Assembly: GCF_020184175.1 (NCBI RefSeq)
Contig: NC_065531.1
Coordinates: forward strand, 25,317,213-25,381,212
Origin: Aphis gossypii
Lineage: Eukaryota; Arthropoda; Insecta; Hemiptera; Aphididae
Length of the DNA stretch: 64,000 nucleotides
Direction: 5' to 3'
Shown here: in pieces, positions 52,391-64,000 of the stretch
Layout: each line of letters starts with the position of its first letter
Position numbering within the stretch: the stretch's first letter is position 1
Program-made: the position numbers and the translations under genes
Notes under the pieces: generated by a model
What the model saw: only the letters and a program-made list of their open reading frames with translations
The model's database searches: none
What the model was told of the DNA's origin: nothing

Positions 52391-53739
52391 TTGAAAATCC
52401 GTGACGACGAGTTTTTATTTTTTTCCAAATATAAATATAACACGCATCTATATATACGACCTACCCACGCGTTTTGTGTATTCTCACTTTATTATGGTAC
52501 CCGCCTACACAGAGCACACATTCTGTTGTTTTCACGCGGGGGAATTTTCAATCACACAACAATAACACATTTTCTTTCGAATCCATTCGTCATTACCGAT
52601 TTGTCGTCGTTTACGTGTTTGTGTGAAAAACAGCGGGTGGTGAATACAGTTCATACGTGCAATACTTTATATATAACTTGTAATAATCGTAATACGCGAG
52701 GTTACGCTGCAACGACCACACGCCAAGTGTGACTGTTAAATTAATAACATTTAACGCGATACGCGACGAAATCCTTTTACGTTTAATCCTTATCCACCCC
52801 CGTTGCTGTCCTATCCCGTTCGATCGCTTCGATTTCGAAAGACGAGAATTAAAATTATAAAGAAAAAACCTCTTCGAGTAGCCGTGACGATATTTCGTCG
52901 CTCCGCCGCTCAACGTCTTCGTGTCGATGACTTTTCTCCGTTTTCATCTCTCCGCCGTGGTTGTATCGTTTATATATATATATCATACTCTTTCTCTCTC
53001 TCTCTCTCTCTCTCATTTAGTCCGTCCGTCCGTCCATCCGTCTGCGTTTCTGCTCCGCCGACGACTTTGCCAGAGTCGTGCGCGACTGCAGCGATACGAT
53101 TGTCCTCGGCTCGTATATACTCGCGGGTACACACAACGGGGCGCGGTATCTACGGTAACCCATCTGTGGCCGTATCGCATGTGTATTGGTATATGTATAT
53201 TGTATATATATATAACGGAGTCCTGTTGTATACCGCGGCAGCGGTCACGACGGCCTGACACCCGATTCTCCCGCGAAGCATTGTGATAAGTGTCGCGCGC
53301 GCACTGTATCAATCGGCCCAGACTTCGCCGCCGCGCGAGCGAGAGGCCGGCGAAAAAAGTCACACACATAATAATATTATTATACATAGGTAGGTGATAC
53401 CTGTGATAAGTACCGCGACGCAACGGCCATATCACGCCGTGGAGTTTAATTAGCGTCTTCTCTGCAGCACCAACGCGCCCGATTGTTATCCATATTATAC
53501 ACATATTATAGGTATATAATATGTGGTCGTAGACCATATACCTATATAGCCGTATATTATGTACACATGGAGTATATACCTACCGTTACACGCGTTTCGT
53601 AATCTACGGGACGCATATTATCGTGACCGCATATGCGGTATATGCGAAATGCTTATAAGTATATGTTGCGGCGACTGTCATTGTGTTTGTTTTAGCAGCT
53701 GACTTTGTGTTCGGGGCCGCAATCGTTGAGAGAAGGAAA
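52391..53739. promoter_or_regulatory. CpG-rich island, putative plus-strand promoter
   Basis: The strongest GC-raised block in the window, about 52730-53480, with a (TC)n tract at 52992-53014 and (TCCG)n at 53020-53042. Overlapping ORFs of 113-174 codons on both strands follow base composition and are rejected. The block ends just before a start-codon exon at 53740, consistent with a promoter and 5' untranslated leader. Confidence 0.5.
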
Positions 53740-53774
53740 ATGACTGAAGTAGATACGAGAGCAACGAAGATTAC
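53740..53774 (+). CDS. Candidate first coding exon
   Basis: ATG in a strong insect context (GAAAATG) follows GC-raised leader DNA that itself has an acceptor-like GTTTGTTTTAG at about 53695. Eleven codons, MTEVDTRATKI, plus two bases reach a consensus donor, TTAC|GTAAGTATA. The next exon would need one base to complete a threonine codon. An acceptor at 58148 fits the phase but soon meets a stop. The rest of the gene probably lies further right or outside the window. Family unknown. Confidence 0.42.
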
Positions 53775-54117
53775 GTAAGTATAAAAGTCAAATTCTGATT
53801 TTTTTGATATTTTTCAGTATACGTAGGAACTTGCAGGTTACAATTATTTAGACTTTTTAAACTAATTGAAAAAAATGTCCCGTGACGATACAAACTTCGT
53901 TTTTCAAATAACAGCCAACCTTGTTTACTGTAACTATTAAACAGGTTATTTTTGTGAAAATGTTAACATATCATCTAAATTGAAATTCGAATAAGTAGTT
54001 TCCAAGATATTAAAATTTTGTAGGTAAGGTAAATCAAGAGTTTAAGTCTTTAACAATTAACGTATAAAATATATGTAAAATTGATAATTGGATTTAATAA
54101 TCTTATTAATAAGAAAA
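53775..54117 (+). other. Putative start of a large intron
   Basis: AT-rich DNA after the donor at 53775, with no exon recognised before the mobile element at 54118. Confidence 0.3.
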
Positions 54118-54275
54118 CTGTAGGGTGGTTCTCATTTGAAAGGCGACCATTAAATGGTGTAAAAAATCTAATACGCGTATCTACTTGAGTAAGTATATGT
54201 ATCTGTTTAAAATTTCCAAAAATCAGAATTCAAATATATTAATTATTAAAGTAAACAATGGGCGTGCTTGGCGAA
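54118..54275. mobile_element. TACAGRGTG-family element, partial copy
   Basis: Left end CTGTAGGGTGGTTCTCATTT. The right-arm match TTTAAAATTTCCAAAAATCA, then TTAATTATTAAAGTAAACAA, corresponds to 44462-44528. The distal end is lost. Confidence 0.55.
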
Positions 54276-56820
54276 TCGCTTTGCAGTATAAATACCCGTT
54301 ATTAATTATTAATCATATACTATATTATGCCGTTTTACATTTACGGGGATACCTACAGCAAACGTTTTTACGTATCTGCACGCGTGTACATATTTTAGTA
54401 GACACGGGCAGGTCAATTGCATCAATATAGTGCAGACCGTGTAAAAAAATTGTTTTCTCCGAAACACTGAAGCTGTACGCGCGCGCGTAGAAGTTCGTTG
54501 TATTATTTGTACGGACTCGCGAGCGTCCTGCATTATATATGATGTATATATATAAATATATATATAATAACCGCCACTGATACAGTGTTGTATGATATAT
54601 ATATTATCGATGAAGTAACGTGTTATCGTAGTTTAGTCCACTGCACTGTCGAGTGGCGGCTATAATATACAGTGCAGTACGCTCGCGATTTCGTACAAAC
54701 AATATTGTTTAAGTACCGAATTATCCACACGATAAACTTTTTCGCCGCTACACGTGTTATACGCGAGTGTAATAATACGTGTATATTATATGTGTAACGT
54801 ATAGTTATTATAATATTATTATTATAATGTGCATAATATACAGCTTATACGAATTAAAAGTCATTACTTATTTTTTTTTTTTTTATAAATTGAATTTAAA
54901 TCGATTATTTAAAATTAAATTATGGAACGTACAACATTTTCTTTGAAATATCTTAGAATGCTAATGTTACAATATAACGTAATGAATACATGAATAATTT
55001 TACATATCATACAATCACAGTATGTGTGTGTGTGTAGAAAAATCTTTTTCTGTTTACAAAACGTTAAAATTACTATTATAATAATAAAGCATGTGAAATG
55101 CAAATATCTGAAATATTTTAAACACGTGCACGAGATTGGTACTTAATTGCAGCGATACGAATCGCATACAATTCGTAAATAGACTGTTAAACAATCAATA
55201 TAATGATGATCGATTTACATATAATAGTTTACATATTTTAAATGTATATTCTATCAAAAAATTAATTATAGCAATAAAGTACGGTTTAAAAAATAGTTCA
55301 GTTTGTACAATATAATATATATTATTAAATACTTTATTGAATGTAATTCTAAGAAAATCCAACGTATACCTATATATTTTTATACAGTTATTCTTATAAA
55401 ATAATTAGTGTAATTGGACAAAAAAAATGAGACTTATAATAATTGTGGCCGTAAAACAAATACCATATAAGGTTAGATCAAGTTAAGTTTTTTCATATAT
55501 TTTAATGGAAACTCGTGATGTAGGGTGAAAAAAATCATTTTTAAAATCTTAAAAAATTACGTTGTAAAAAAAAATATATTACGGAATTTGAATCAGCATT
55601 AAATTGTTAGTTGTGTATTGTAAGTGCAATAAGTGTATCGATAAGTATACCCTGTACATATAAATTGCTTGATTGATTTAAATAAAACTGTGTCAAAAGT
55701 GTATAAAATGTATTTGACCGTTTATTATAAAGATATAAAATGATATCGCTATGCCATTGGGCTAAAATTTCAATTATGTATACAATATAATATGATACCG
55801 AGTGTTTCTTACGTAGAAAATCAAAAACTGGTCTGGGTGTGAAAATTATCCGAGTCCGATCAAAGAGTGACCGGTTACATTGTCACAACACGTTAGAAAA
55901 ATTAAAAACTCATTCCCTACGAAACTAATCTGTGCCATAAATCCTAAATCAAGAAAAACGGCGAAAACAAATTCTTATTCTTTTGGAAGTATTCGTACAC
56001 ATAATATTTACATATATATAAAGTTTTAACCGGAAACGAGAATACTTCCAGAAAAATAGTTAATTAAATTCAAAAATCATAACCTGATTCTAAATTACAG
56101 ATGAAATGATAGTAAAAGAGATGGCGTAGAAATAGTTATTGACGAGCTTGTACGGATGAAATTTATATGAGTTTATATTTGATTTCTCATAAAATATAAT
56201 ACTAATAAAATAACTAATAAAGTAATAAGTATAATGGATATATCCATTATATACAGCAACACGGGTAAGTAAAAAAAAAAGAATGTGTTTTCGCGAGGGC
56301 GTGGAGTCAAGTGTTGGAGTCGTTATGTCCCTTTGCAATAAGAAAAATCAATTTTTATTACTAGGAATATAAATACGAGATTCAATTAAACTTTTCGTTT
56401 TTAATAATCATTTTCAAAACTTTTAAGGTTATTTCGAGACCATGTTTTCAAATACATACTTAGATTTTTTGTGTGATAATAAATCTCGGTGTCATTACTG
56501 CAGTGCAATCGAAGAGCCAACCCCTTTTTTTCTAAGTGCCTATATAATTGATATACATTATAGTCTGTCTATAGTCTGTATAGATGCGTAACATAGGTAC
56601 AATAATTTCAATAATAAGACAAAATATTAGTCAAATGGGAAAATCGCAGTTAACGTATTCTCAACAATAACGTGATTCGTACAGATTTTCTACGGTAGAA
56701 ATAACCGAGCGTAATTGTATGTTATTATTTATAATTTTATTTAAAAACATATATATAATGAACCCATATGATCGTGTATTTATAGTTTACAAGTATAAGT
56801 ATATAATGTTTTGTCGATGG
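54276..56820. other. GC-raised patch then AT-rich desert
   Basis: A GC-raised patch at 54370-54720 contains (CGCG)-rich DNA at about 54477. Beyond it to 56820 the DNA is AT-rich. A minus-strand frame at 56090-56338 is open for 82 codons without an ATG; part reads YEKSNINSYKFHPYKLVNN. It has no donor support and is not called. Confidence 0.45.
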
Positions 56821-57335
56821 TCCGTTAATGTTGTCGGGGGCGGCAGTGGATTTGCGAATATATACCCGGTATACACCTATATATAATATATATATACATT
56901 ATACATACTTACATATAATAACCTCTACGTAGGTATACTGGTCGCGCGTAGCCTGTAATTTCTTTTAATGTGTCGGAATGAAAAAGTCCGGAGCGCGAGG
57001 CGAACGTCTCCTCCCACAACATGCTGTGTTAAGTGTTTTCGGGCTCCGGGGGCTTGTCAAAGAATAATATATATAATATGCGGAGAAAAACCACGAATAC
57101 GTCGGTATTATTATGGTCGTATAAATTCTACAGCGACAGCGCGCATACGTAGGATAGGCTATAGTTATATATATGTATGAGTCGTGTACACTGCAGTACA
57201 CTCAATGCTCGTGTGTGCTGTATAGCAGCAGTAGTAGTCCTGCACCTTGTCGACTATTATAATATTATTATCGCCGTTCGTACACAGATAATAAACATAC
57301 ATGACACGGCTGCCGGACAAACGCATATCGTACAC
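56821..57335. promoter_or_regulatory. CpG-raised patch
   Basis: GC-raised with mutually overlapping ORFs on both strands at 56965-57201. No start-site evidence. Confidence 0.3.
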
Positions 57336-58137
57336 TATACAGAGTGATTCACTATATGAGCGGTCGCCACCCACCACCACTTCCCCACATCAGCCTTACA
57401 TTAAATTATAGGAAAGGCGTGGAAGCTTTTTAGTATAAGAATAAGGTCAGGTTTGAAGAGACGATCATCGGATAGGGAAAACTGAAAGCAAATTAGATGA
57501 GGTACGAGTAATGTATTTATTCAAATCAGGTTTTTTTTTTTTTAATTATTAAAAACTGTACCTTAAGCCCAAATATTTTCAATTACTTGGATTTTTTTAA
57601 ACTAAGAGACAAAGAGGCTGTAAATGCTTCTGTACGGTAATACGAATTTTTTTTTCAAACATGAACATTCTATCTTTCGGTTTCCTTTCTACTATAGATT
57701 ATTATAAGCAGTGTTTTTCCTTTTTTTTTTTTGAAAATATATAAATTTGTTTTTAAATCGAATTATTTCTGAATTATATTGAACTTAATCGATCTATACC
57801 GATGATAGTAGTTCACGATAATAGTAATTTTGGTTTAAAACAGCCACAATTAGGATTCATGAACTCGTATTTATAAAGATTAAAATTACATAATATAATA
57901 TGTTTATTATTTAAACACTCAAATTATTGACATTTTGAATATGCTTTTACAATATGAAAATCGGTTAAATTGACAATTATCAAAGGTAATATAGGAATCA
58001 AGTTGGAAATCTAAGAAAATTTAGACTCTTAAAGCGTGATTAAAATTTCCAAAACAATAATCAGAACTTAAATGTATACTAGCAATTATTGTAAGATAAA
58101 TGGGAGTGAGCATATTTGGTATGGACCACCCTGTATA
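57336..58137. mobile_element. Near-complete TACAGRGTG-family element, about 800 bp
   Basis: Left end TATACAGAGTGATTCACTAT. The right end ...GGACCACCCTGTATA, read in reverse, is TATACAGGGTGGTCC. These match as terminal inverted repeats flanked by TA, as in Tc1/mariner-type elements. Inside are the family arms: TTCAAATCAGGTTTTTTTTT near 57520 and AAAATTTCCAAAACAATAAT near 58042. No transposase ORF is visible, so it is non-autonomous. Confidence 0.65.
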
Positions 58138-58148
58138 ACATGTTGCAG

Positions 58149-58310
58149 TTATCCGCGGGCGTGTGCAATGATCGTGCACGATTCGACCGAAAAAAAACAC
58201 ACAGTCCAGTAGTTCTTCGGTTGTATAATGGGTTGAATGTAGACGTGGGAGTAATTAGATTGTCCGTGGAAATTATACGTTTTCGGTCTCGTTCGGTTGC
58301 TGCAGTTTAA
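58149..58310 (+). CDS. Open frame next to a MITE end, unknown
   Basis: Begins after an acceptor-like AACATGTTGCAG only 11 bases beyond the element end. The frame is open for 53 codons to TAA: LSAGVCNDRARFDRKKTHSP, then VVLRLYNGLNVDVGVIRLSV. Balanced composition and moderate G+C favour an exon or gene fragment. It has no ATG of its own nearby and does not join in this frame to the exon at 53740. No family recognised. Confidence 0.22.
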   Translation, partial: LSAGVCNDRARFDRKKTHSPVVLRLYNGLNVDVGVIRLSVEIIRFRSRSVAAV

Positions 58311-58319
58311 GTATATATC

Positions 58320-60435
58320 ATAATAGTTTGAAGATGAAAAAAAAATTATATACGGCGTACAAAACTGCGAGAGGAAGTTTTAGAACTACCGGGTATATGG
58401 ACCGCGTGGTCCAGGTGCAGTTACATATACATATATTATAATATAATATACACTGCCGCGGTCTTTAATAACAACGCGCGTCTCTCTTGAAAAAGAAACG
58501 AAGATTATTATTATATGTATTATGTATAGTATGATAGCGTAGTATCTCGTTCGCGTACGCATGACCAAAATATTATTACGTGTTTCTGTTATTTTCGATT
58601 TCAATCTTTAAGACAAAAAAAAATTCGTCGTTTGGCGAGTTTTGTGGTACGTGTAACATACATATAAAGATATATAATTATAATATAATATAGTAACGTT
58701 TATAAATATATTGTTTTCTACTGAAGTGTTTTCTATCGCCGACGATATGGATAGTATATTATTATTATACATAGATGTACCAGATTTTAACGCAAATTAC
58801 TGTTATTTTAATATATTATCTGACGTATGATATATAATGGAATAGAATAATAGATATTGTACATTTTGATTAACAATCTCGATAATTCAGCAGTACTCGT
58901 AGAAAATGTCGAAATTTTTCACTGCATTTGGGTAACAGTCGAGAATTTGTTAAAATAATAGTAAGGTTTATCATATAGGTAATTAAGATATACCTAATTT
59001 TAAAATGTACACCGTTTTAACTAAATTCTATAAAGGGCCGCCACACCGACATTTATTTTCTCTATCTATTCATCACGTCATAATATTGGAACAAATAATA
59101 TTGGACTCTCTTTTTGAGTGTTAGGCAAAAGCACCCATTATATTATATTTTATAAAAAAGAATATCATCTTCTGCTCGGATAGATTTTTAATATTTACAT
59201 TTTTGAATTAGTTATGAATGATTAAAAAATAATCGAAATTATTCTAAATTAAATTATTTATAAAAATGTAAATTAAAATCTATCTAGTCAGTGCACGTGA
59301 AATATTCTGCTGTATAAAATATATACAGGTGCCTTTTCCTAAACTTAACCAGAAAATCGTAATCGTGGAAATACGGAGTATCTTTGTTCCTTATATTTTA
59401 TGGGAGATATACAGAGAAAACAAATATTGGTGTGGAGGTCCCTTAAACATTTGAACATTTTATACATATAGGTTTGATAATAGGTTTAACTTGCTTTCAA
59501 ACGATTTTACAAATAATAATAATAATTTCATATTTATTACCAAACTTATAATGAGTATACTGTATAATAATTGTATTTGTATATATGTGCATCTGTGCAG
59601 AATTTTCATATTTTATGCACTTTTACACGTGAATCTGTGACCCAAAGTTTATGCAATAATGATAATTGATATTATTATTTACTGTACTCGACCAGGTAAA
59701 CAACGCGATATATCATCATTCATCTCTACTGCATGTTCATTGCTATTATTTATTTTATGATAATATTATAATAGTCTGATTAGTTTTAACCATGCGATTA
59801 GGCTGGATGTGATTACTATTAATAATTGTTGCACTGTTTTATAATATAATATATCATTTGAAGTGCTTTTTAATTGTATTTTCAGATTTTTTTTTAATTT
59901 TATATAATTGCGAGAGAATTAATTCTTCCCGGAAATCTACAAATATAAAACATACTATATATTATTTTAATAATATGCAATCGGTCATTTTAACTTTTGA
60001 ACGAAATAATGTTTGCGTATTCTAATTTCAATTCCGCAGAATTCGAAAGTATAGCATACACATGACACATCATTGGAAACATTAAACTAAAATTATATGT
60101 AATTATGTACCTATGTAGTACAATCAAACAGGTATTTTAAGTTGGTAGGTGCAATCGCAAGCGGAAAATCTAAAAACTCGAATTTCAGTCTCATCTTTCG
60201 AACTTTCGTTTTTTTTTTCCATCTAAAATGTTTCATTACGATTCGACTAGATAAATAGTACGGTATAGATAATTACTAACGATACATAGATTAATCGATT
60301 AAATTATATATTATATTATAGTTGTCGTGCCCCATAATCGGATTGGAGTCGACAATCGACAATCGCCCACCTCCAAGCAAACTGTAATATATTATTACGT
60401 GTATACACTATACATTGACAATATAATATATATAA
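58320..60435. other. AT-rich non-coding stretch
   Basis: Small GC-raised patch at 58390-58560, then nothing recognised. Confidence 0.5.
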
Positions 60436-60535
60436 CGACAAATGTGTGAGCTCGAGCGATATAAATCTGCGCGGTACACCTACATAACATAACATGTACG
60501 CGTGTAATACGCCTAATAATAATAATAAATGTATT

Positions 60536-60552
60536 TCTCTCTCTCTCTCTCT
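60536..60552. repeat. (CT)n / GAGA tract
   Basis: About eight CT units in a GC-raised patch (60440-60720). Third such tract in the window. Confidence 0.9.
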
Positions 60553-60821
60553 TTCAAACACACATCAACTCCACACGTCTTTAGTTCTGCCGTCTTCTGT
60601 ATTGAAGTCCTCCCCACGTCTACAACGCGCGATATGTGTACGACATGCCTATATACCTAATGATATATATATATATTATTCTCGATTCTTCCGCATTTTT
60701 ACCCGGTCTGAGTATTGGGAATCGGGATAATATCAAAGTATATTACTGGACTTATATATAGTATAATATGTACCTATTTAAAAACTTTATTCCAGCATTT
60801 TAAAATATTTTTTTATAATAT

Positions 60822-60925
60822 TACGTAGAGTGATTCGTCTAGAACGCCCATCCCGTCCCACTTTGTCTTTGATACCAATTAAGAATTTTATTTTTCAAAA
60901 TCTAATTTTTGAAATTGTTTGGTGC
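60822..60925. mobile_element. TACAGRGTG-family left end, decayed
   Basis: TACGTAGAGTGATTCGTCTA resembles the family terminus and is followed by TTTCAAAATCTAATTTTTGA, the family arm. No right end seen. Confidence 0.5.
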
Positions 60926-61100
60926 ACGCGAAGACGATATTTTTGAATGTCTACATGAGATTTACAGGGGTAGACAATATAGGTTCAATAAGACTCGATG
61001 CCGATACGTCCGTCTGCTCTGGTCTGCAGAATTTAAAATTGGTTTTTTAAAACCAAAAAATTATGTAAACAAAAAAAAAAAAAATCGTCAAAAACAATAA
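60907..61100 (+). CDS. Open frame, 60-odd codons, unknown
   Basis: Open from the edge of the mobile-element arm to TAA, with no ATG at its head. The translation is protein-like in the middle: KLFGAREDDIFECLHEIYRG, then RQYRFNKTRCRYVRLLWSAE. It ends in a poly-lysine run caused by an A tract. It may be an exon or a relic of element-derived coding sequence. Confidence 0.2.
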
Positions 61101-61725
61101 AAGTTTATCCAGTATAGGTATCCGCCGCCAGTACCAGTTCACCCGTATACCCGTGCGGTATTAAAACACACTCGTCCTCCGCGCCGATCGCCTACGCATA
61201 CATTACACTACATATTATACGCGCGTCGTGCATGATATATTACGTTTATACGATATTATATATTACCGTGTACATACTGCGGGTACACTTTGTACGATGT
61301 GTAGTGTATAGGAAAACGGGCGCACGTTATAACTACAACGACAAGTCGCGGATCGAAACGCGTAATTTGTTGCCCGCGAGCCGTCGATTTCCATACAGTA
61401 GCGCCCTTGGGGGACTCACGTCTGTTATGCACGTACATATATGCACGCGTACACGTATTATACACGTAGGTATTACACATCTGTAGCAGCCTGCACCTGC
61501 ACCGGTCGATAAACGCACTTGCACTTGATGCACTCCGTCTGCCGCTGTTGCTGTTGCCGTTGCACCGTTGCAGTTGTGTTGTGCGCGGCGTGGGACGTAT
61601 ATTATTATTATACGTTATTATATATTGGCGATATTATGCTATTATACGAGTGTGTTGAATATAACGTCTGTTACTCTGGGGTACGCATTATAACATTATT
61701 ATTTGATTATTAAGTGCAGTATAAT
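61101..61725. promoter_or_regulatory. CpG-rich block, putative minus-strand promoter
   Basis: GC-raised, with a GTTGCC/GCTGTTGCT-type run at 61540-61575. ORFs on both strands overlap. A minus-strand candidate start exon lies within it. Confidence 0.35.
61420..61480 (-). CDS. Candidate start exon, minus strand
   Basis: Minus-strand ATG directly after CAG (GCTACAG|ATG). Twenty codons (MCNTYVYNTCTRAYMYVHNR) plus one base run to a donor, CAGAC|GTGAGTCCC. Composition is Tyr/Thr-rich from TA/CG repeats, so this may be an untranslated first exon. Confidence 0.18.
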
Positions 61726-63867
61726 ACCTGCGACTATAATAATACATATAATTATTATTATACCTGCATACCTTCTTATCGCGTATACATACACACATAT
61801 ACATATATTAAATACTAGTATAATATAATATGGTGCACTGTGCAGACTTACATGTATCCCGGATAACATCGAATCCGGTACGGGGTACAGCGAGGAGGAA
61901 AACGTCCAATTAGTATAGGTAAACATCGCATATTATAATAAACGCCGTATATGTATGCGCGTGTTTGTGTGTGTGTGTGCTGCTGCACAAACCCGCACGT
62001 GAGATTAAAATTGTTGCTATTCGCGTTCCTCATTTTAATAAATATTTAATGTTATATAGAACACACACATTTAAATATATATATATATATACCTACATTG
62101 GATTGCTGCAGTGGTTTGTATTTAATTTTCAATAGTTCTTAATTCAAAACGCAACATGCAATATTTTACATGCCTACCCAGTTAAAAGTATTCATAACTC
62201 ATTAATAATATTTTAAGACCAATGATAAATATATATTATTTTATAATAAACAGCGGTTAATTTAAACTTATAAATTATATAAATTATATCATTAAAGGTG
62301 TCGGTGCGAGACCTTTGCGCAAATAATCGGATGATTCATCATAGGGTAATTGAATCCCTCAAAAATAATCGAGTTATTTGTGCCTATGTATACACTATAT
62401 TTCATAGCTAAACATTACTCAATAATAGCTATGTCCATTATTGTAGGTTACTAAGTTCTAACAATTTTCTAACAATTGTTTTTTTCTTTATATTTTAAAT
62501 TAAAAATATATTTAAAGTGTAAAAAGAACATAAAAACACACGCGATGAGGGATTTAAAATCCACGACTACAAGTCAAACTTGGTTAGGTAACATAATTAT
62601 TTTGTCCTTTCCGTTCTAGACTGCTTTTGGTATTCGCGTTTATTATCTCCCCTTATACACCGCATAGTCCATAAGTAACCATCACTCCAATTTGTACAGA
62701 TATAAACGCTAACATAATAAATAAATAAAATGTATTTATTGTATCGATTATGTGTAAATAAGTCAATCTTCGCGTACTTAACTTATACAGTATAAATTAA
62801 TTACAAATCACCTTCATTTATTTTTCACAGTATAAATCGTTCGCAATCTCATTATACGGTACAAAGTATAGGTAAAGTGTTATTCTTGATAACATAATAT
62901 GTAAGTATATAGTCCACAGGGCGTTTCCACAGGGCGTTTCCACAGCAACCCACGTCATCATTTTATCATTAAGATAAAATATACTCGGTGGAGTGAGTTA
63001 AAATTATTTTTTTTTTCAGAGCAATATTATAAAAATATACGAATTTCATTTTCAATATAGTTTAGTTATTATTCGTCGATAGATGTAATTTCGAGGGTGC
63101 TTATACGTTCATCGATATTTTTGAGAGATGTATATTAAGTATATCTAGACCTCTCTGTAGAAGTTACAATATACATTTTAAAAGACTGAAATTCTAATAA
63201 TTATGTAAAATTTATATTTTTAATAAGAATAACTGTTATTGATGCTAAAAACGTTTATAATTTAGTAATTTAGAGAAAGTATATTTTTTCTCCGAATTTA
63301 AGCCACGTAAAGGGAAAATTAATAAGAATTATTTCCCCTCCCCCTTCTTTATTTAGCATCGTCTATTTATTTATGTTACCTATAATATAATATGATAAAT
63401 TGATAGACATTTTAACAAAGGTAGTTATCATTGATCATGTATCTTGTGAGGATGATCATTTGACTCATTGTAGTCAACGCGTTTCATATATCCGTTTACA
63501 CCTGTTAAATTGTTTGTAACTCTGAGTATGTATGTCCACTATAACTACCTTTTGTTTTTATCTATTTTGGGTTTACGCTATGTCAATATAATATACTACT
63601 AATTGATACTAATTGAAGTGATATCTATTATCTATGATCACTTGTATAGATCGGAGATTAATATAAATATAATTTTAAAAAAAAGTTAATTTTATTATTG
63701 ATGTATTCGCATAATTACACTATATTATTTTTTTTAACCAAAGCACATATTTTATATGTTTACATGCTCGTTTTAAAAACGTAGGTATATGTATTATGAG
63801 TCAAAGTCTAAGTCGATCTAGACTCGAACTAGAAGTATATAGTATTATATAGCTACAAAGATATATA
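61726..63867. other. AT-rich non-coding stretch with small tandem copy
   Basis: Contains (GT)n at 61965-61979, (AT)n at 62074-62091 and a 13-base tandem duplication (CCACAGGGCGTTT twice) at 62914-62945. No exon recognised. Confidence 0.55.
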
Positions 63868-63935
63868 AACTGGCGGCCAACGGGCCACATCCGTCCCCCA
63901 AGCCTTTTTTTTTATTAATCCCGTGCTACATTTTC
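63868..63935 (+). mobile_element. hAT-like transposon terminus
   Basis: AACTGGCGGCCAACGGGCCA, then CATCCGTCCCCCAAGCC and a run of nine T, is the familiar inner-terminal layout of hAT-superfamily non-autonomous elements (GGCGGCC..GGGCC..CATCCG..CCCCCAAGCC). The extreme end (CAGTGG/CAGGGG) is worn. The element probably continues past the window edge. Confidence 0.55.
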
Positions 63936-64000
63936 AAATTATATCATACAACAATTTCAAAGTTTATCATCTATAATCATCTATATACTCTATCTTATCA

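Noticed and set aside
53013..53537. 174-codon minus-strand ORF, the longest in the window
   Set aside because: Overlaps two other long frames on the plus strand in a CpG island with CT and TCCG repeats. Composition explains its length.
1..64000. tRNA, rRNA, snRNA, known insect microRNA, CRISPR array or bacterial operon
   Set aside because: Looked for tRNA B-box words, spliceosomal RNA cores, common insect microRNA seeds and regular spaced repeats. None found by eye, although a weak case could be missed.

Overview
This is eukaryotic, very AT-rich DNA dominated by non-coding sequence. The best guess is a sap-sucking insect, probably an aphid. Grounds: strong A+T bias with normal CpG, constantly recurring TAGGTACCTATA-type words, short (about 60-150 bp) AT-rich candidate introns with GTAAGT/GTACGT donors, abundant microsatellites, and DNA-transposon ends of kinds common in hemipteran genomes. 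The species assignment is an inference. I see no bacterial operon, rRNA, tRNA, CRISPR array or long protein-coding gene.

Layout. Multi-kilobase AT-rich deserts (about 4.8-10.0, 15.2-19.2, 30.6-35.4, 48.6-52.4 and 54.8-56.8 kb) alternate with compact blocks of 0.3-1.2 kb. Those blocks are GC/CpG-raised and carry (CA)n, (GT)n, (CT)n and (TA)n tracts. They lie at about 3.5-4.7, 10.05-10.93, 12.5-13.1, 14.2-15.0, 19.2-20.3, 29.8-30.6, 35.4-37.2, 38.9-39.5, 40.9-41.7, 43.1-44.3, 45.4-46.5, 47.9-48.5, 52.7-53.8, 56.8-57.4 and 61.1-61.7 kb. I read them as putative promoters or enhancers. Most apparent ORFs longer than 60 codons lie in them and are probably chance. The layout would fit a regulatory landscape or the giant introns of a developmental gene.

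Possible genes. Several short segments look like real exons because splice signals and an open frame coincide. Plus strand: 3117-3185, 12347-12474 spliced to 12542-12636, 21271-21454, 50365-50403 spliced to 50471-50595, and a start-codon exon at 53740-53774. Minus strand: 29729-29780 spliced to 29522-29583 (a 37-residue microprotein or lncRNA), 47109-47151 with 46533-46650, and 49704-49763. None is recognised as a known family, and all confidences are modest because everything was done by eye.

Mobile DNA. One family with TATACAGRGTG ends and a TCTGATTTTT arm has at least five copies, one apparently complete (57336-58137) and one foldback (44340-44570). There is also a pogo/Tigger-like terminus at 24391, a hAT-like terminus at 63868, and an unclassified repeat pair at 47163 and 51638.
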